NCBI RefSeq assembly: GCF_024753215.1
Contig: NZ_JANUGV010000001.1
Coordinates: 124,001-188,000, forward strand
Length of the DNA: 64,000 nucleotides
From: Massilia solisilvae
GTDB lineage: Bacteria > Pseudomonadota > Gammaproteobacteria > Burkholderiales > Burkholderiaceae_D
Reading direction: 5' to 3'
Below, piece after piece: positions 8,279 to 17,541 of the stretch (positions are counted from its first letter, which is position 1; every line of letters begins with the position of its first letter). A program made the translations under genes and the position numbers. The notes under the pieces were generated by a model. That model searched no databases. It was not told where the DNA came from and saw only the letters and a list, made by a program, of their open reading frames with translations.

Positions 8279-9654
8279 CGAGGTTCTCCCAGCGCGATCG
8301 CCTTTGCGATGTCGGCGCTTGATGTCGAGACGAGGTGAACTTGCCAAAACGGATTGAACAGGCTGGCCAGCTCGGTTTTGCCGTCGCTTCGGGAACTTGG
8401 CCGCCGGAAGAAGACTTCCGATGTCGAAACGGCCATCAAGACATCGGATGCGAGCTTGCTGTCGAACTTGGCTAGCCTGCCCGACGGTTTCACGGCTGAC
8501 CTACCCTCGGAAGTCCGGGTCTGGTCTTTGGACCTGGTCAGCCGAACGGCGAACCGGAGCGGGGGCGGTAAGTCGTCGCTTGCTTTCAATAAGTCTTGCT
8601 TCAAGTCGTAAAACTTGGGCAGACCGCTGTAGTTCCAGTCCTTGCTGCTGGCGTAGCCGCTTGCCACAGGGTTGTCCGACCTTGATCCACCGAATCCGTT
8701 GTCCCTGCCGCTGCTTGCGCCGGCTCCCTGGCTGGCGGCGCCAAGGGGTGTTTCGTCTTCATCGCAGCTGAAAGAGAACAAATGAACGTTGAAGCTCCAC
8801 GTGTGGACCGAGGCTGTATCCATTGCCCGCCACTCGTCAAGCCCGATCAGTTCCGTACCGCCACGGCGACGGAATTCTGCTTTGCTGTCCGTAATGCAGG
8901 GCAGACCATTGGCCGAATCCCAAGACCGCTTCGGTACAAATCGGTCACGGTTGGCCGCTTCAACCGTGGCATCCTTGAAGCGGGTGCGATCGTTATCCGC
9001 ATAGCGAGTAATGAAGTTGCTACCGTTGAGCCCAAAGTCATCCGTGAGTGGAATGTTGTCGACGTGGACAGCACCCTCGTTCACGTAATTGGCGTCGGCC
9101 ACCTCCTGCATCAGCGATTTGCGCGCTAGGAATAGGTCAGCCGCCATGTTCACTTGTGCTGCCTGCAAGACGTTCTTGGCCTGCTCCGCCGCCGCGACGG
9201 CGGTTTGGCCTGCAGAGGAAACACTCGTGCCTGAACCATCGGCGATGCTCGCGCTGAACGCTAGCGAGTAGCACACCGGCGCGTATGTCAGGAGTCCAAG
9301 CCGGACTGGAACGGAATATTGATTCGTGCAATTCATCTGCGACTGCGCACTGTTCGAATGATCCGCAACATAAGTCGCCCAGGAAGCCATGCTGACCGCT
9401 TGGGCGATCATCACTTCGTTGGCAATGAGCGCCCGGTTCGTGTAGGCGTCAAAGTTCAACGCCCGCGCATGCATTACCCCGGCGCTATATGCGACCGCGT
9501 CCGCTGTGTTGACCAGCTTGGTTTTCTCCGCGGTCAGCTGGCCGGTATTAAACAGAAAGAACAGCGCGACGAGCCCGCCTATCAGTCCAAAGAGGCCGAA
9601 GATGAGGGCCTGCCCGGCTTCTCGGCGGGGCGTGTGTCCGAGCGGACGGAGCAT
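8275..9654 (-). CDS. TadG-like pilus-associated protein
   Basis: 459 residues. The N-terminus carries GQALIFGLFGLIGGLVALFF, a single membrane helix of the TadG/TadE-like type, followed by the stretch TADAVAYSAGVMHARALNFD typical of TadG-like proteins (Pfam Tad family). It lacks the Glu at +5 found in true pilins of this locus. TadG-type proteins are membrane-anchored with a large periplasmic domain. It follows the Flp pilin gene by 14 bases. Confidence 0.75.
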   Translation of the reverse strand: MLRPLGHTPRREAGQALIFGLFGLIGGLVALFFLFNTGQLTAEKTKLVNTADAVAYSAGVMHARALNFDAYTNRALIANEVMIAQAVSMASWATYVADHSNSAQSQMNCTNQYSVPVRLGLLTYAPVCYSLAFSASIADGSGTSVSSAGQTAVAAAEQAKNVLQAAQVNMAADLFLARKSLMQEVADANYVNEGAVHVDNIPLTDDFGLNGSNFITRYADNDRTRFKDATVEAANRDRFVPKRSWDSANGLPCITDSKAEFRRRGGTELIGLDEWRAMDTASVHTWSFNVHLFSFSCDEDETPLGAASQGAGASSGRDNGFGGSRSDNPVASGYASSKDWNYSGLPKFYDLKQDLLKASDDLPPPLRFAVRLTRSKDQTRTSEGRSAVKPSGRLAKFDSKLASDVLMAVSTSEVFFRRPSSRSDGKTELASLFNPFWQVHLVSTSSADIAKAIALGEPR

Positions 9655-9668
9655 TGAGATCGCTGCCC

Positions 9669-9953
9669 TTATTGTTTGCCGGCATCGGCCTGGTTGCCGT
9701 ACGTGGACAGCGAGTTCGCGTCTGCTTGTTTTGCCCGGTCGGCGGCCTTTTGGGCAGCCGCCCCGGCCGCATCGATTGCTGGCTTGCCATCTTTCCCAGC
9801 AATCTCCATAGCGATACCGGCGGTCTGGCCCCTGACAGTCGCGCCGAACAGCATATAAACGGCAATGGCGGCCACTGCAATCAGAGCAACGATGATGATG
9901 TATTCGGTCATCCCTTGCCCGCGTTGCTTCATTTCATAGGTGAGGCGTTTCAT
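9669..9953 (-). CDS. flp: Flp family type IVb major pilin
   Basis: 94 residues with the Flp signature: G12 followed by QGMTEY (Glu +5, Tyr +6) and the hydrophobic stretch IIIVALIAVAAIAVYMLFG. Cleavage after G12 would leave about 82 residues, long for Flp because of an Ala/Lys/Asp-rich tail (about 50-94). A GAGAGG ribosome site precedes ATG 9953. It is the first clearly recognisable gene of the Tad operon; the subunit polymerises into the adhesive Flp pilus. Confidence 0.93.
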   Translation of the reverse strand: MKRLTYEMKQRGQGMTEYIIIVALIAVAAIAVYMLFGATVRGQTAGIAMEIAGKDGKPAIDAAGAAAQKAADRAKQADANSLSTYGNQADAGKQ

Positions 9954-10216
9954 GGTCGGTACCTCTCAATGTAAAGGTCATCGGGATGTGTGGATGTGCT
10001 CCCGGGTATGATTATCTTTACGTCGAGAAATCCGCTCTTGCCAGCGATCAACTGTAATGCCCAGCGGCCTTTCGGCGCGGCATTCGTTTGATTTGTCGCT
10101 AATGTGCAGCGGTGCGAAATCCGCGACATCGCCAAACACGGACGTCAAAGGAGCGAATTTCAGTGTAAAGGGAGGGGCGAATACGGCCACGGGAGCCGGT
10201 CAGCGCGCGAAATGAA
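9954..10216. other. Upstream region of the Tad operon
   Basis: About 260 bases between the Flp pilin and the tRNA terminator. The operon promoter must lie here or nearby, but I see no convincing sigma-70 or sigma-54 match. A 61-codon frame (9950-10135, minus) ends in an ATGA overlap with flp but has atypical codons and no recognisable family. Confidence 0.4.
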
Positions 10217-10250
10217 AAAGCCGCTGAACCTTTCGGAACAGCGGCTTTCG
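10217..10250 (-). terminator. Terminator downstream of tRNA-Met
   Basis: AAAGCCGCTG and CAGCGGCTTT form a perfect 10-bp inverted repeat (10217-10226 and 10239-10248). On the minus strand the stem is followed by TTTTTCATTT, a rho-independent terminator for the tRNA transcript. Confidence 0.85.
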
Positions 10251-10255
10251 TATTC

Positions 10256-10332
10256 TGGTGGTGATAGTTGGACTTGAACCAACGACCCTAGCATTATGAA
10301 TGCTATGCTCTAACCAACTGAGCTATATCACC
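10256..10332 (-). tRNA. tRNA-Met (anticodon CAU, elongator)
   Basis: 77 nt read on the minus strand. Acceptor stem GGTGATA/TATCACC, discriminator A and an encoded CCA. The anticodon loop TTCATAA gives CAU, and the T-arm reads GTTGG TTCAAGT CCAAC. It has no initiator feature (positions 1 and 72 pair as G-C). It lies downstream of miaA on the same strand. Confidence 0.93.
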
Positions 10333-10413
10333 TGCAACGACGAGCATTATCCAGATTCGTGCCCGCGGTGTCAAGGCTGGGGAAACCAGCCGAGCCAAAT
10401 ATTTTACACCATA

Positions 10414-11370
10414 TTATTCCGGTAACCCCGAAATCTGCTTCAGCAGCTCCCCGGACGGGTCCTTGCCGAGGCAGTCGATCACGATGCGCTCGGGCATAGC
10501 ACGCAGCCAGGTCAGCTGGCGCTTGGCCAGCTGCCGGGTGGCGATGATACCCGTTTCGCGCAAGGCGTCGCGCGTGATACGCCCGTCCAGGTACTCCCAC
10601 GCCTGCCGGTAGCCCACGCAGCGCATCGACGGCATCGACGGCGACAGGTCGCCGCGCGCACGCAGCCGTGCCACCTCGGCTACCAGGCCTTCGTCATCGC
10701 GCTCGCCCAGCATCTGGTCAAAGCGCAGCGCGATCCGCGCATGCAGCACGCTGCGGTCGGACGGTTCAAGCGCAAACGACACCAGATTGAACGGCAGCTC
10801 CAGCTTGCCGCGCCCGGTCAGCAGCTCGGACATCGGCTTGCCCGACAGTTCAAAGATCTCCAGCGCTCGGTTGATGCGCTGCGCGTCGTTCGGCTTGAGC
10901 CGCTCGGCCGTCACCGGGTCCACTGCGCGCAGCTTTTCGTGCATTGCCGGCCAGCCGATGCGCGCCGCTTCTTCCTCGATCGCCGCCCGCACATCCGCGT
11001 CCGCGGTCGGCAGGTCATCCAGCCCTTCGGTCAGCCCTTTAAAGTACATCATCGTGCCGCCGACCAGCAGCGGCAGGGCGCCGCGTGCGCTGATTTCGTC
11101 CACCAGCCGCAGCGTATCGGCGCGAAACTGCGCGACTGAATACGCCTCGGTCGGCTCGATGATGTCGATCAGGTGATGCGGCACGGCCGCCAGTTCCTCC
11201 GCTGTCGGCTTGGCGGTGCCGATGTCCATGCCGCGGTACACCAGCGCTGAATCGACCGAGATGATTTCGACCGGTCGCTCGCGCGCAATCGCCAGCGCGG
11301 CAGCGGTCTTGCCCGACGCGGTCGGCCCCATGATGGCCACCGCCAGCGGTTTGCGGCGCGCAGTATTCAT
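10414..11370 (-). CDS. miaA: tRNA dimethylallyltransferase MiaA
   Basis: 318 residues from ATG 11370. This start overlaps the mutL stop (ATGA at 11367-11370) and puts the P-loop GPTASGKT at residues 14-21. [17 protein letters not shown] follows and is characteristic of the family. The enzyme adds a dimethylallyl group to A37 of tRNAs reading UNN codons. mutL-miaA coupling is common in proteobacteria. Confidence 0.96.
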   Translation of the reverse strand: MNTARRKPLAVAIMGPTASGKTAAALAIARERPVEIISVDSALVYRGMDIGTAKPTAEELAAVPHHLIDIIEPTEAYSVAQFRADTLRLVDEISARGALPLLVGGTMMYFKGLTEGLDDLPTADADVRAAIEEEAARIGWPAMHEKLRAVDPVTAERLKPNDAQRINRALEIFELSGKPMSELLTGRGKLELPFNLVSFALEPSDRSVLHARIALRFDQMLGERDDEGLVAEVARLRARGDLSPSMPSMRCVGYRQAWEYLDGRITRDALRETGIIATRQLAKRQLTWLRAMPERIVIDCLGKDPSGELLKQISGLPE

Positions 11371-13247
11371 TGCCCGCGCAGGAAAAGCTTGTCCAGTGCC
11401 GAGATGTCGAGTTGGACCCAGGTCGGGCGCCCGTGGTTGCACTGGTCGGCACGCTCGGTCGCTTCCATCTGGCGCAGCAGCGCGTTCATCTCCGGCACGG
11501 TGAGGATGCGGTTGGCGCGCACCGCCGTGTGGCAGGCGAGGGTGCCCAGCAGTTCATTGCGGCGCTCGATCAGCACGCGCGAGCCGCCGAATTCGCGCAC
11601 GTCGCGCAGCACGTCGCGCGCCAGCGTTTGCGCGTCGGCGTTCTTGAGCAGCGTCGGCACGGCGCGCACCGCAAGCGTGGTGGGCGACATCACGGCGATG
11701 TCGAAGCCCAGCGTTTTCAGGGTCTCCTGGTGCTCGTGTGCGGTGCCCACCTCCACCGCGTCGGCAAAGAAGGTCATCGGGATCAGCAACTGCTGCACCT
11801 GCATCTCGCGCCCTTCGATCTGCGCGTCGAGCGCGTTCTTGAGCTGCTCGTACAGGATGCGCTCGTGCGCCGCGTGCATATCCACCAGCACCAGCCCCTT
11901 GCGGTTTTGCGCCAGCACGTAGATACCGTGCAGCTGGGCCAGCGCGAAGCCGAGCGGGTACTCTTCTTCATCCGGCATCGGCGCGCTGGAAGCCGACAGT
12001 GGCGCAGGCGCCGCGCTCGCGGCCGGCTCAGGTGAAGCGAACAGCGCGCCATAGCTCTCGGTGCGCTGCGCGACGCCGGGAGTGGGCGCATCCCAGCGGC
12101 TGCCGGGCGGGAAGGGCGACGGCGAAAAGGTCGAGGACAGCTGCGCGCCGAACGATGTCTGCTCGTGCGGACGCTGCCACGCGCTGGCCGTTCCCTTTAC
12201 TTCAGTGGCCGTGATCGGCGCTGGCACGCTGCCGTGCGCGGTGGCCGAGGTTTGCGCCAGCGTGCGCTGCACCGCGTGGAATACGAACTGGTGCACCGCG
12301 CGGCTGTCGCGAAAGCGCACCTCGATCTTCGACGGGTGCACGTTCACGTCCACCAGCGCCGGGTCGAGGTCGAGCGAGAGCACGTAGGACGGGAAGCGGT
12401 CGCCGTGCAGCACGTCCTGGTACGCCGAGCGCACCGCGTGCAGCAGCAGCTTGTCGCGCACGAAGCGGCCGTTCACGTAGAAGAACTGGCCATCGGCGCG
12501 CGCTTTGGATGCGGTGGGCAGGCCGATGAAGCCGTGCAGGTACAGCGGCCCGGCCGCCTCGTCCACCGGCAGGCGGGCCTCAGCGAAATCGCTGCCCACG
12601 ATGTGCGCGCTGCGCTTGGCCATGTCGCTCACGTTCCAGTGGTCGATGGCCTTGCCGTTGTGGGTCAGCGTGAACGACACGTCGGGCCGCGCCAACGCGA
12701 TGCGGCGCACGACTTCGGCGCAGTGGCCGTACTCGGTCTGCTCGGACTTGAGGAATTTACGGCGCGCGGGCGTGTTGAAGTACAGGTCCTGCACGTCGAT
12801 GGTGGTGCCGAATGCGCCGGACGAGGGCGACACCGATCCCTGGTGCGAGCCGACGATCTCCCACGCGTGCGGCGCGTTCGGCGTGCGCGAGGTGATCGAG
12901 ACCGCGGCCACCGAAGCGATCGAGGCCAGCGCCTCGCCGCGAAAGCCGAGTGTGGCCACGTTTTCAAGGTCGGTGAGCGAGGCGATCTTCGAGGTCGCGT
13001 GGCGCGCGAGCGCGAGCGGCATTTCCTCAGGCGGAATGCCGCGGCCGTTGTCGGTGATGGCAATGCGCTTGACGCCGCCTTCCTCCAGTCGCACCGTGAT
13101 CTGGGTGGCGCCGGCATCGAGCGCGTTCTCGAGCAGCTCCTTGACCACGGCCGACGGCCGTTCCACCACCTCGCCGGCGGCGATTTGCGAAATCAGCTGG
13201 TCAGGCAGCTGCTGGATCGGGCGATGGGTGGGGACGGGGGCGTTCAT
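11367..13247 (-). CDS. mutL: DNA mismatch repair protein MutL
   Basis: About 626 residues from ATG 13247. The N-terminal GHKL ATPase has [32 protein letters not shown] and GFRGEAL. A Pro/Ser/Ala-rich linker precedes the C-terminal dimerisation domain, which contains [12 protein letters not shown]. This matches the DxHA-x2-E-x4-E metal-binding pattern of endonuclease-type MutL proteins, with Met in place of the usual Gln. It acts with MutS in mismatch repair. A near-consensus TATAAT lies only 7 bases upstream of the ATG. Confidence 0.95.
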   Translation of the reverse strand: MNAPVPTHRPIQQLPDQLISQIAAGEVVERPSAVVKELLENALDAGATQITVRLEEGGVKRIAITDNGRGIPPEEMPLALARHATSKIASLTDLENVATLGFRGEALASIASVAAVSITSRTPNAPHAWEIVGSHQGSVSPSSGAFGTTIDVQDLYFNTPARRKFLKSEQTEYGHCAEVVRRIALARPDVSFTLTHNGKAIDHWNVSDMAKRSAHIVGSDFAEARLPVDEAAGPLYLHGFIGLPTASKARADGQFFYVNGRFVRDKLLLHAVRSAYQDVLHGDRFPSYVLSLDLDPALVDVNVHPSKIEVRFRDSRAVHQFVFHAVQRTLAQTSATAHGSVPAPITATEVKGTASAWQRPHEQTSFGAQLSSTFSPSPFPPGSRWDAPTPGVAQRTESYGALFASPEPAASAAPAPLSASSAPMPDEEEYPLGFALAQLHGIYVLAQNRKGLVLVDMHAAHERILYEQLKNALDAQIEGREMQVQQLLIPMTFFADAVEVGTAHEHQETLKTLGFDIAVMSPTTLAVRAVPTLLKNADAQTLARDVLRDVREFGGSRVLIERRNELLGTLACHTAVRANRILTVPEMNALLRQMEATERADQCNHGRPTWVQLDISALDKLFLRGQ

Positions 13248-13254
13248 CGGCGGG

Positions 13255-13260
13255 ATTATA
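13255..13260 (-). promoter_or_regulatory. -10 box close to the mutL start
   Basis: A perfect TATAAT on the minus strand ends 7 bases before the mutL ATG, so transcription would begin at or next to the start codon. No strong -35 box is seen at 16-18 bases. Confidence 0.45.
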
Positions 13261-13318
13261 GCTTGCTGGGCAGTTGCGAAAACGGGGAGCGGAGCCAATT
13301 CGCCAAAATACGTCGCTC

Positions 13319-13346
13319 GGTCGTCCCGGCTTGCGCCGGGACGACG
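13319..13346. repeat. Family B palindromic repeat (single unit)
   Basis: CGGTCGTCCCGG and its inverted partner CCGGGACGACG form a GC-rich hairpin between the cyclophilin stop and the mutL start. Similar units occur at five other intergenic sites in the window. Confidence 0.8.
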
Positions 13347-13356
13347 TGCCGAGATA

Positions 13357-14274
13357 TTACTTCTGCTCGCGCACCGGAATCGGCGCGTTGCACACGTCGA
13401 TATACCCCGCCGGCACCTTGGTGAACGGCCCGCCCCGGTTGCGCTGGGCCTCGACCACCGCCTGGTAGATCGGCGCCTCGGTGCGCATCACCTCGAACTT
13501 GCTGCGCTCGGCCTCGGGCACGTCCGCCGCCACTTTGATCGACTTGATGGGCGCCATCTGCTCCGGCTTCTCGTAAAAGCCCATCGGCCCGGTCCCGCGC
13601 GGCAGCACCGACAGCAGCGGCATGCCCGAGATGACACGCCCGACCACGGTCAGGTTGCGGTCAAGATGGCGCGGCGCCTGGCCGATCGGTACATACAGCT
13701 GGGTGCCGCCGCCGCTGTCGGCATCGTTGTCGCGCGCCACTGCCACCATGCCATAGCAGTGCAGCAGCCACGCCTGTCCCTTCTTGGGGTCGTGCCCGAC
13801 GGGGAAACCGTCCGAGTGGCCCACCTGCGGCGCGTAGCCGTCGAAATCCTTCAGGCGCGTGAAGTGCTTGTCATTCTGGATCGGCACCGTGAACTCGGCC
13901 TTGAGCGTCGCCTTGGCCGTCTTGATCGGGCGGTGCTCCTTCACGTCGTCCGGCTCGCCCCATTGCACTACCCAGTTGTCCTGCGAGCGGATCACGGCCA
14001 GCCCGTCGAAGTAGTGCTCGCGCACCAGCGCCTTGATGTTTTGCACGTGGTTCGGTGCGAACGCCGGCGCCAGTTCGATCACCACGCGCCCGGCCGGCAG
14101 CTCCATGTAAAGCGTGTTGTCCGGGTCCAGCGGCCGCCAGTCGGTCGGCTTGGATGCCTTGACGATGTCCGACACGCTCGGCCTGGGTGGCGGATCGGCC
14201 GCCAAAGCCGTGCCGAACGCCAGCAGCGCGCCGACCGCGCCCGCCAGCACATGATGCTTCATTGGTGCTCCCAT
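13357..14274 (-). CDS. Periplasmic cyclophilin-type peptidyl-prolyl isomerase
   Basis: 305 residues with a signal peptide (hydrophobic about 8-25, AALA-type end at ADPPP). The cyclophilin-like fold is suggested by [35 protein letters not shown] and [24 protein letters not shown]. It has insertions relative to small PpiA proteins. The enzyme would assist proline isomerisation during folding in the periplasm. AGGAG is well placed for ATG 14274; ATG 14262 is an alternative. It lies alone between mutL and the divergent dedA. Confidence 0.88.
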   Translation of the reverse strand: MGAPMKHHVLAGAVGALLAFGTALAADPPPRPSVSDIVKASKPTDWRPLDPDNTLYMELPAGRVVIELAPAFAPNHVQNIKALVREHYFDGLAVIRSQDNWVVQWGEPDDVKEHRPIKTAKATLKAEFTVPIQNDKHFTRLKDFDGYAPQVGHSDGFPVGHDPKKGQAWLLHCYGMVAVARDNDADSGGGTQLYVPIGQAPRHLDRNLTVVGRVISGMPLLSVLPRGTGPMGFYEKPEQMAPIKSIKVAADVPEAERSKFEVMRTEAPIYQAVVEAQRNRGGPFTKVPAGYIDVCNAPIPVREQK

Positions 14275-14457
14275 GCCGTCTCCTTTCGCCCGCGGGCGTT
14301 GTCGTTTGTTATTTCACGCCGGCAAATTGTAAAGGGAATGCTGACATTCAGGAAACTACTTCTGCCAATCCCCAAAAATTGCTGACGCGGCTTGCGCCAG
14401 CAGTCATTTCTCGAGCCCGACTGGTGGTATGATTCCACGCTACCTTTTAGGAAAATT

Positions 14458-15102
14458 ATGGATCTGATGCAATTTTTCGACATGATTGTTCATGTCGATA
14501 AAACGCTGGGTTCGCTGCTCGCCCAGTACGGAACCTATGTTTACGCGGTGCTCTTTGCCATCGTGTTCTGCGAGACCGGCCTGGTCGTGCTGTTCTTCTT
14601 CCCCGGCGACACCCTGCTGTTCATTGCCGGCGCCTTCGCCGCCACCGGCGAGATGAGCTATCCGCTGCTCGTCGCGTTACTGATTACTGCGGCGGTGACG
14701 GGCAATACCCTGAACTACTGGATCGGCGAGGCCATCGGCCAGCGCGTGTTCACGCACGACTACCGCTGGATCAACAAGGACGCCCTGCGCCGCACCCATG
14801 AATTTTTCGAAAAGCATGGCGGCAAGACCATCATCCTGGCGCGCTTCGTGCCGGTGGTGCGTACTTTTGCCCCGTTCGTGGCCGGCGTGTCGGACATGAC
14901 GCTCGCGCGCTTCCAGCTGTTTAACTTTGCCGGCGCGGCCGCGTGGGTGATCAGCCTCGTCACCGGCGGTTATTTCTTCGGCAATATCCCGGTCGTGCGC
15001 GACCACCTGACCGCGATCGTGCTGGTCGGCGTGGGCGTGGCCGTGGTGCCGCTGGCCCTCGGCGGCATCTACAAAGTGGGCCGGAGAATGCTCAGCCGCT
15101 AA
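14458..15102 (+). CDS. DedA family membrane protein (VTT domain)
   Basis: 214 residues from ATG 14458, preceded by AGGA. It has the DedA core: FCETGLVVLFFFPGDTLLF (about 37-55) and the FFEKHGGKTIILARFVPVVRTFAPFVAG region, with about four to five membrane segments. DedA proteins act in membrane lipid or undecaprenyl-phosphate flipping and in envelope homeostasis. The acidic residue and the Arg residues (R in ARFVPVVR) considered essential in E. coli homologues are present. Divergent from the cyclophilin gene. Confidence 0.9.
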   Translation: MDLMQFFDMIVHVDKTLGSLLAQYGTYVYAVLFAIVFCETGLVVLFFFPGDTLLFIAGAFAATGEMSYPLLVALLITAAVTGNTLNYWIGEAIGQRVFTHDYRWINKDALRRTHEFFEKHGGKTIILARFVPVVRTFAPFVAGVSDMTLARFQLFNFAGAAAWVISLVTGGYFFGNIPVVRDHLTAIVLVGVGVAVVPLALGGIYKVGRRMLSR

Positions 15103-15166
15103 GTTTGGCTCAAGTTTTGGCCGTGCCCCGCCGTTAAGTAGGGGTAAAGCCTAACAAAGCCATTCC

Positions 15167-16213
15167 ATGCGCCACCTGACCGCCCTGTTCGCGGGCTGCC
15201 TTGTCATGCTGACGGCAAGCGCGAACGAATCCGCTCCTGCCGCCGGCACGCCTGCCGCGTCGGGCGCCGCCGCGACCACGGCGGTCAAGCCGGCCTACGT
15301 CCCGCCCGTGCCGGCGACCAAGCCGGCGTACGTTCCGCCGATGTCGGCCGCTGCCCAGCGCGCCAAGGAAGAACAGGCCGAGCTCGAACTGTCGCAGAAG
15401 ATCGCCGCGCGCCTGGCCGAGATGCGCGCCCGCCAGAAGGCGCGCGTGGTTGCCGCCGCCAAGGCGCGCAAGCAGGCCGATGCCAAGCGCCGCCAGGATG
15501 AGCTGGCCGCAGCCGCCGCCGCCGAGGCAAGGCGCCACCGCACCGACTGGAGCTACGAGGGCGAAACCGGCCCGGCCAACTGGTCCTCGATGAACGTGGA
15601 ATGGGCCAAGTGCGCAGGCGGCAAGCGCCAGTCACCGATCGATATCCGCGACGGCATCAAGGTGGACCTGGAGCAGATCAGCTTCGATTACCGCCCATCG
15701 TCGTTCCGCGAGATCGACAACGGCCACACCATCGACGTGAGTGTGGAGCCGGGTAACTTCATCAACGTTGCCAACGAAACTTACGAGCTGCAGGGTTTCC
15801 ACTTCCACCGCCCGTCCGAGGAGCGCATCAACGGCCGCGGCACCGAGATGGTCATGCACCTGGTGCACAAGAGCGTGCAAGGAACGCTGGCCGTGGTCGC
15901 GGTGCTGCTCGAACGCGGCAAGCAGCACAGCCTGATCCAGACGGTCTGGAACAACCTGCCGCTCGAAAAAAATGCGGTGGTGGCGCCGTCGATCGTGATC
16001 AACCCGAACGACGCGCTGCCCGAGCACCGCGAGTACTACACCTACATGGGGTCGCTCACCGCGCCGCCCTGCACGGAAAACGTGTTGTACCTGGTGATGA
16101 AACAGAAGATGCAGGCCTCGCCCGAGCAGATGGCGCTGTTTTCGCGCCTGTACCCGCTCAACGCGCGGCCGGTGCAGCCGGGCTTTGGTCGCGTGATCAA
16201 GGAATCGAACTGA
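15167..16213 (+). CDS. Alpha-type carbonic anhydrase with an Ala/Lys-rich N-terminal extension
   Basis: 348 residues. Signal peptide (about 1-19), then two copies of KPAYVPP (41-47, 52-58), a long charged, probably coiled-coil helix (about 60-124), and the alpha carbonic anhydrase domain (about 127-346). Zinc ligands are H212, H214 (FHFHRPSEE) and H231 (VMHLVHK); the family signatures QSPIDI and GSLTAPPCTE are also present. The enzyme interconverts CO2 and bicarbonate in the periplasm. Most bacterial alpha enzymes are about 230-250 residues; the extra 100 residues are unusual and may anchor or oligomerise the enzyme. Confidence 0.93.
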   Translation: MRHLTALFAGCLVMLTASANESAPAAGTPAASGAAATTAVKPAYVPPVPATKPAYVPPMSAAAQRAKEEQAELELSQKIAARLAEMRARQKARVVAAAKARKQADAKRRQDELAAAAAAEARRHRTDWSYEGETGPANWSSMNVEWAKCAGGKRQSPIDIRDGIKVDLEQISFDYRPSSFREIDNGHTIDVSVEPGNFINVANETYELQGFHFHRPSEERINGRGTEMVMHLVHKSVQGTLAVVAVLLERGKQHSLIQTVWNNLPLEKNAVVAPSIVINPNDALPEHREYYTYMGSLTAPPCTENVLYLVMKQKMQASPEQMALFSRLYPLNARPVQPGFGRVIKESN

Positions 16214-16242
16214 GCAGCTAGCGGGCGACAGGGGGAACCATC

Positions 16243-16644
16243 GTGTTTTCACATGTGTTCATCGGCATCAACGACTTCGACAAGGCGCTGCCGTTCTACA
16301 CGGCCCTGATGGCGGAGCTTGGCAATTCGCTGCGTTTCTGTGACCGCGCGCGCCCGTGGGCAGGCTGGCAATCCCATCCGGGGCCGCGTCCATTGTTCCT
16401 GATCGGCACGCCCTACGACCGCAATCCCCATGTGGCGGGGAATGGACAAATGGTGGCGTTCATGGCGAGCAACCGGGCGATCGTGCACCACGCCTACCGG
16501 GTGGCATTGGAACACGGCGGAACGTCGGAAGGCGCGCCTGGCTTGCGGCCCGAATACCACGAACACTACTACGCCGCCTACTTCAAGGACCCCGAGGGCA
16601 ACAAACTCTGCGTGGTGTGCCACGATCCGGTGTCCACGCATTAG
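16243..16644 (+). CDS. VOC family (glyoxalase/bleomycin-resistance-like) protein
   Basis: 133 residues from GTG 16243, preceded by AGGGGG. It has the betaalphabetabetabeta pattern of VOC proteins: FSHVFIGINDFDKALPFYTAL at the start and HEHYYAAYFKDPEGNKLCVVCH at the end, with His and Glu in metal-binding positions. The substrate cannot be told. Convergent with the mutarotase gene across a family A repeat. Confidence 0.88.
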   Translation: MFSHVFIGINDFDKALPFYTALMAELGNSLRFCDRARPWAGWQSHPGPRPLFLIGTPYDRNPHVAGNGQMVAFMASNRAIVHHAYRVALEHGGTSEGAPGLRPEYHEHYYAAYFKDPEGNKLCVVCHDPVSTH

Positions 16645-16649
16645 GTGTC

Positions 16650-16733
16650 GTAGGGTGGGCGGGTTTCCCGCCCACTCGTTCAAACAGAGCACGCTCGGCT
16701 TGAACGCGTGGGCAGGAAACCTGCCCACCCTAC
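16650..16733. repeat. Family A palindromic repeat (paired)
   Basis: Two inverted halves: GTAGGGTGGGCGGG...CCCGCCCAC and GTGGGCAGG...CCTGCCCACCCTAC, joined by a TTCAA.../...TTGAA segment. Each half folds on itself and the halves also pair with each other. The right end supplies the TAG stop of the minus-strand mutarotase gene. Confidence 0.88.
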
Positions 16734-17530
16734 GCCGCTTTGAGGCGGTACTCGCCGCGCCACACGGCGCCGGCCTCCAGCGTCGCCGGACCAAGCAGTG
16801 CCGGTTCGATGCACACGAAGCGCCGGTACTCGTCGTCTTCGAGGTCCGACAGCGCTGCCGCATCGGCCGCGCCGGGATTCCACACCACCGCATCCGTAAA
16901 ACCCGATTGCTCGTGGTGCAGCGCGTTCGTCCCGCATTGCATCGCAATCAGCCCGGCGATGCCTTGGTACACCTGGTCCAGCTTGTCGCGGATGACCACC
17001 GGCTCGGCCTCCAGCCCTTCGATGCGCACGGCGGCCACATTGTCCACCAGGTGATAAGTGTGCAGCGCCGCCGCGAACGGGAACGCGGCAGCGCCCGTGT
17101 TGCGCACCTCGAGCGTCATCGACAGCTCGTTGCCATGCACTGCTACCCGCAGCGCCAGCGCAAAGCGATGCGGCCAGGCGCTGGCGAGCGCCGGCGGCAG
17201 GTCGGTCTCGTCCAGCACGAACACGGCGTAGGCGCCGCCGCTGTCCACGCCGCTGCGCTCCACGTGCCACGGCAGCACGCGCGCAAAGCCGTGGCGCATG
17301 CCCGCGCCGCGCTCGGCGAACTGCGGAAAGATGACCGGCACGCCGCCGCGGATCGCGCGGCTGCCGTCGAGCGCCGAGCGGCGGCTCAGGAACAGGTGCT
17401 CCTTGCCGCGCGCGCCCTTCCATGACACGACGTGGGCGCCGTACAGGGTGACGATCGCCTCGGCGCCGTCGGGCGAAGCCAGGCGCACGGCCGGCAGCTG
17501 GCCGAAGGTGTCGCGCTCGGGTGAGGTCAT
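16730..17530 (-). CDS. D-hexose-6-phosphate mutarotase (YeaD-type aldose 1-epimerase)
   Basis: 266 residues. Features of the YeaD/Ymr099c group: LYGAHVVSWKG, GGVPVIFPQF, GFARVLPW, the catalytic-His region ALHTYH and VCIEPA with the likely catalytic Glu. It converts alpha- and beta-hexose 6-phosphates. The last codons overlap a family A repeat; YRLKAA and the stop are read through its outer end. Confidence 0.92.
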   Translation of the reverse strand: MTSPERDTFGQLPAVRLASPDGAEAIVTLYGAHVVSWKGARGKEHLFLSRRSALDGSRAIRGGVPVIFPQFAERGAGMRHGFARVLPWHVERSGVDSGGAYAVFVLDETDLPPALASAWPHRFALALRVAVHGNELSMTLEVRNTGAAAFPFAAALHTYHLVDNVAAVRIEGLEAEPVVIRDKLDQVYQGIAGLIAMQCGTNALHHEQSGFTDAVVWNPGAADAAALSDLEDDEYRRFVCIEPALLGPATLEAGAVWRGEYRLKAA

Positions 17531-17541
17531 GGTCTGTGTCC

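Noticed and set aside
9950..10135. 61-codon minus-strand frame ending in an ATGA overlap with the Flp pilin gene
   Set aside because: The overlap is suggestive, but the start is poor, codon use is atypical (ATA ATC ATA) and nothing in the product is recognisable. Left as part of the upstream region.
12165..14385. Long plus-strand frames opposite mutL and the cyclophilin
   Set aside because: Same antisense artefact; the minus-strand genes have clear families and starts.
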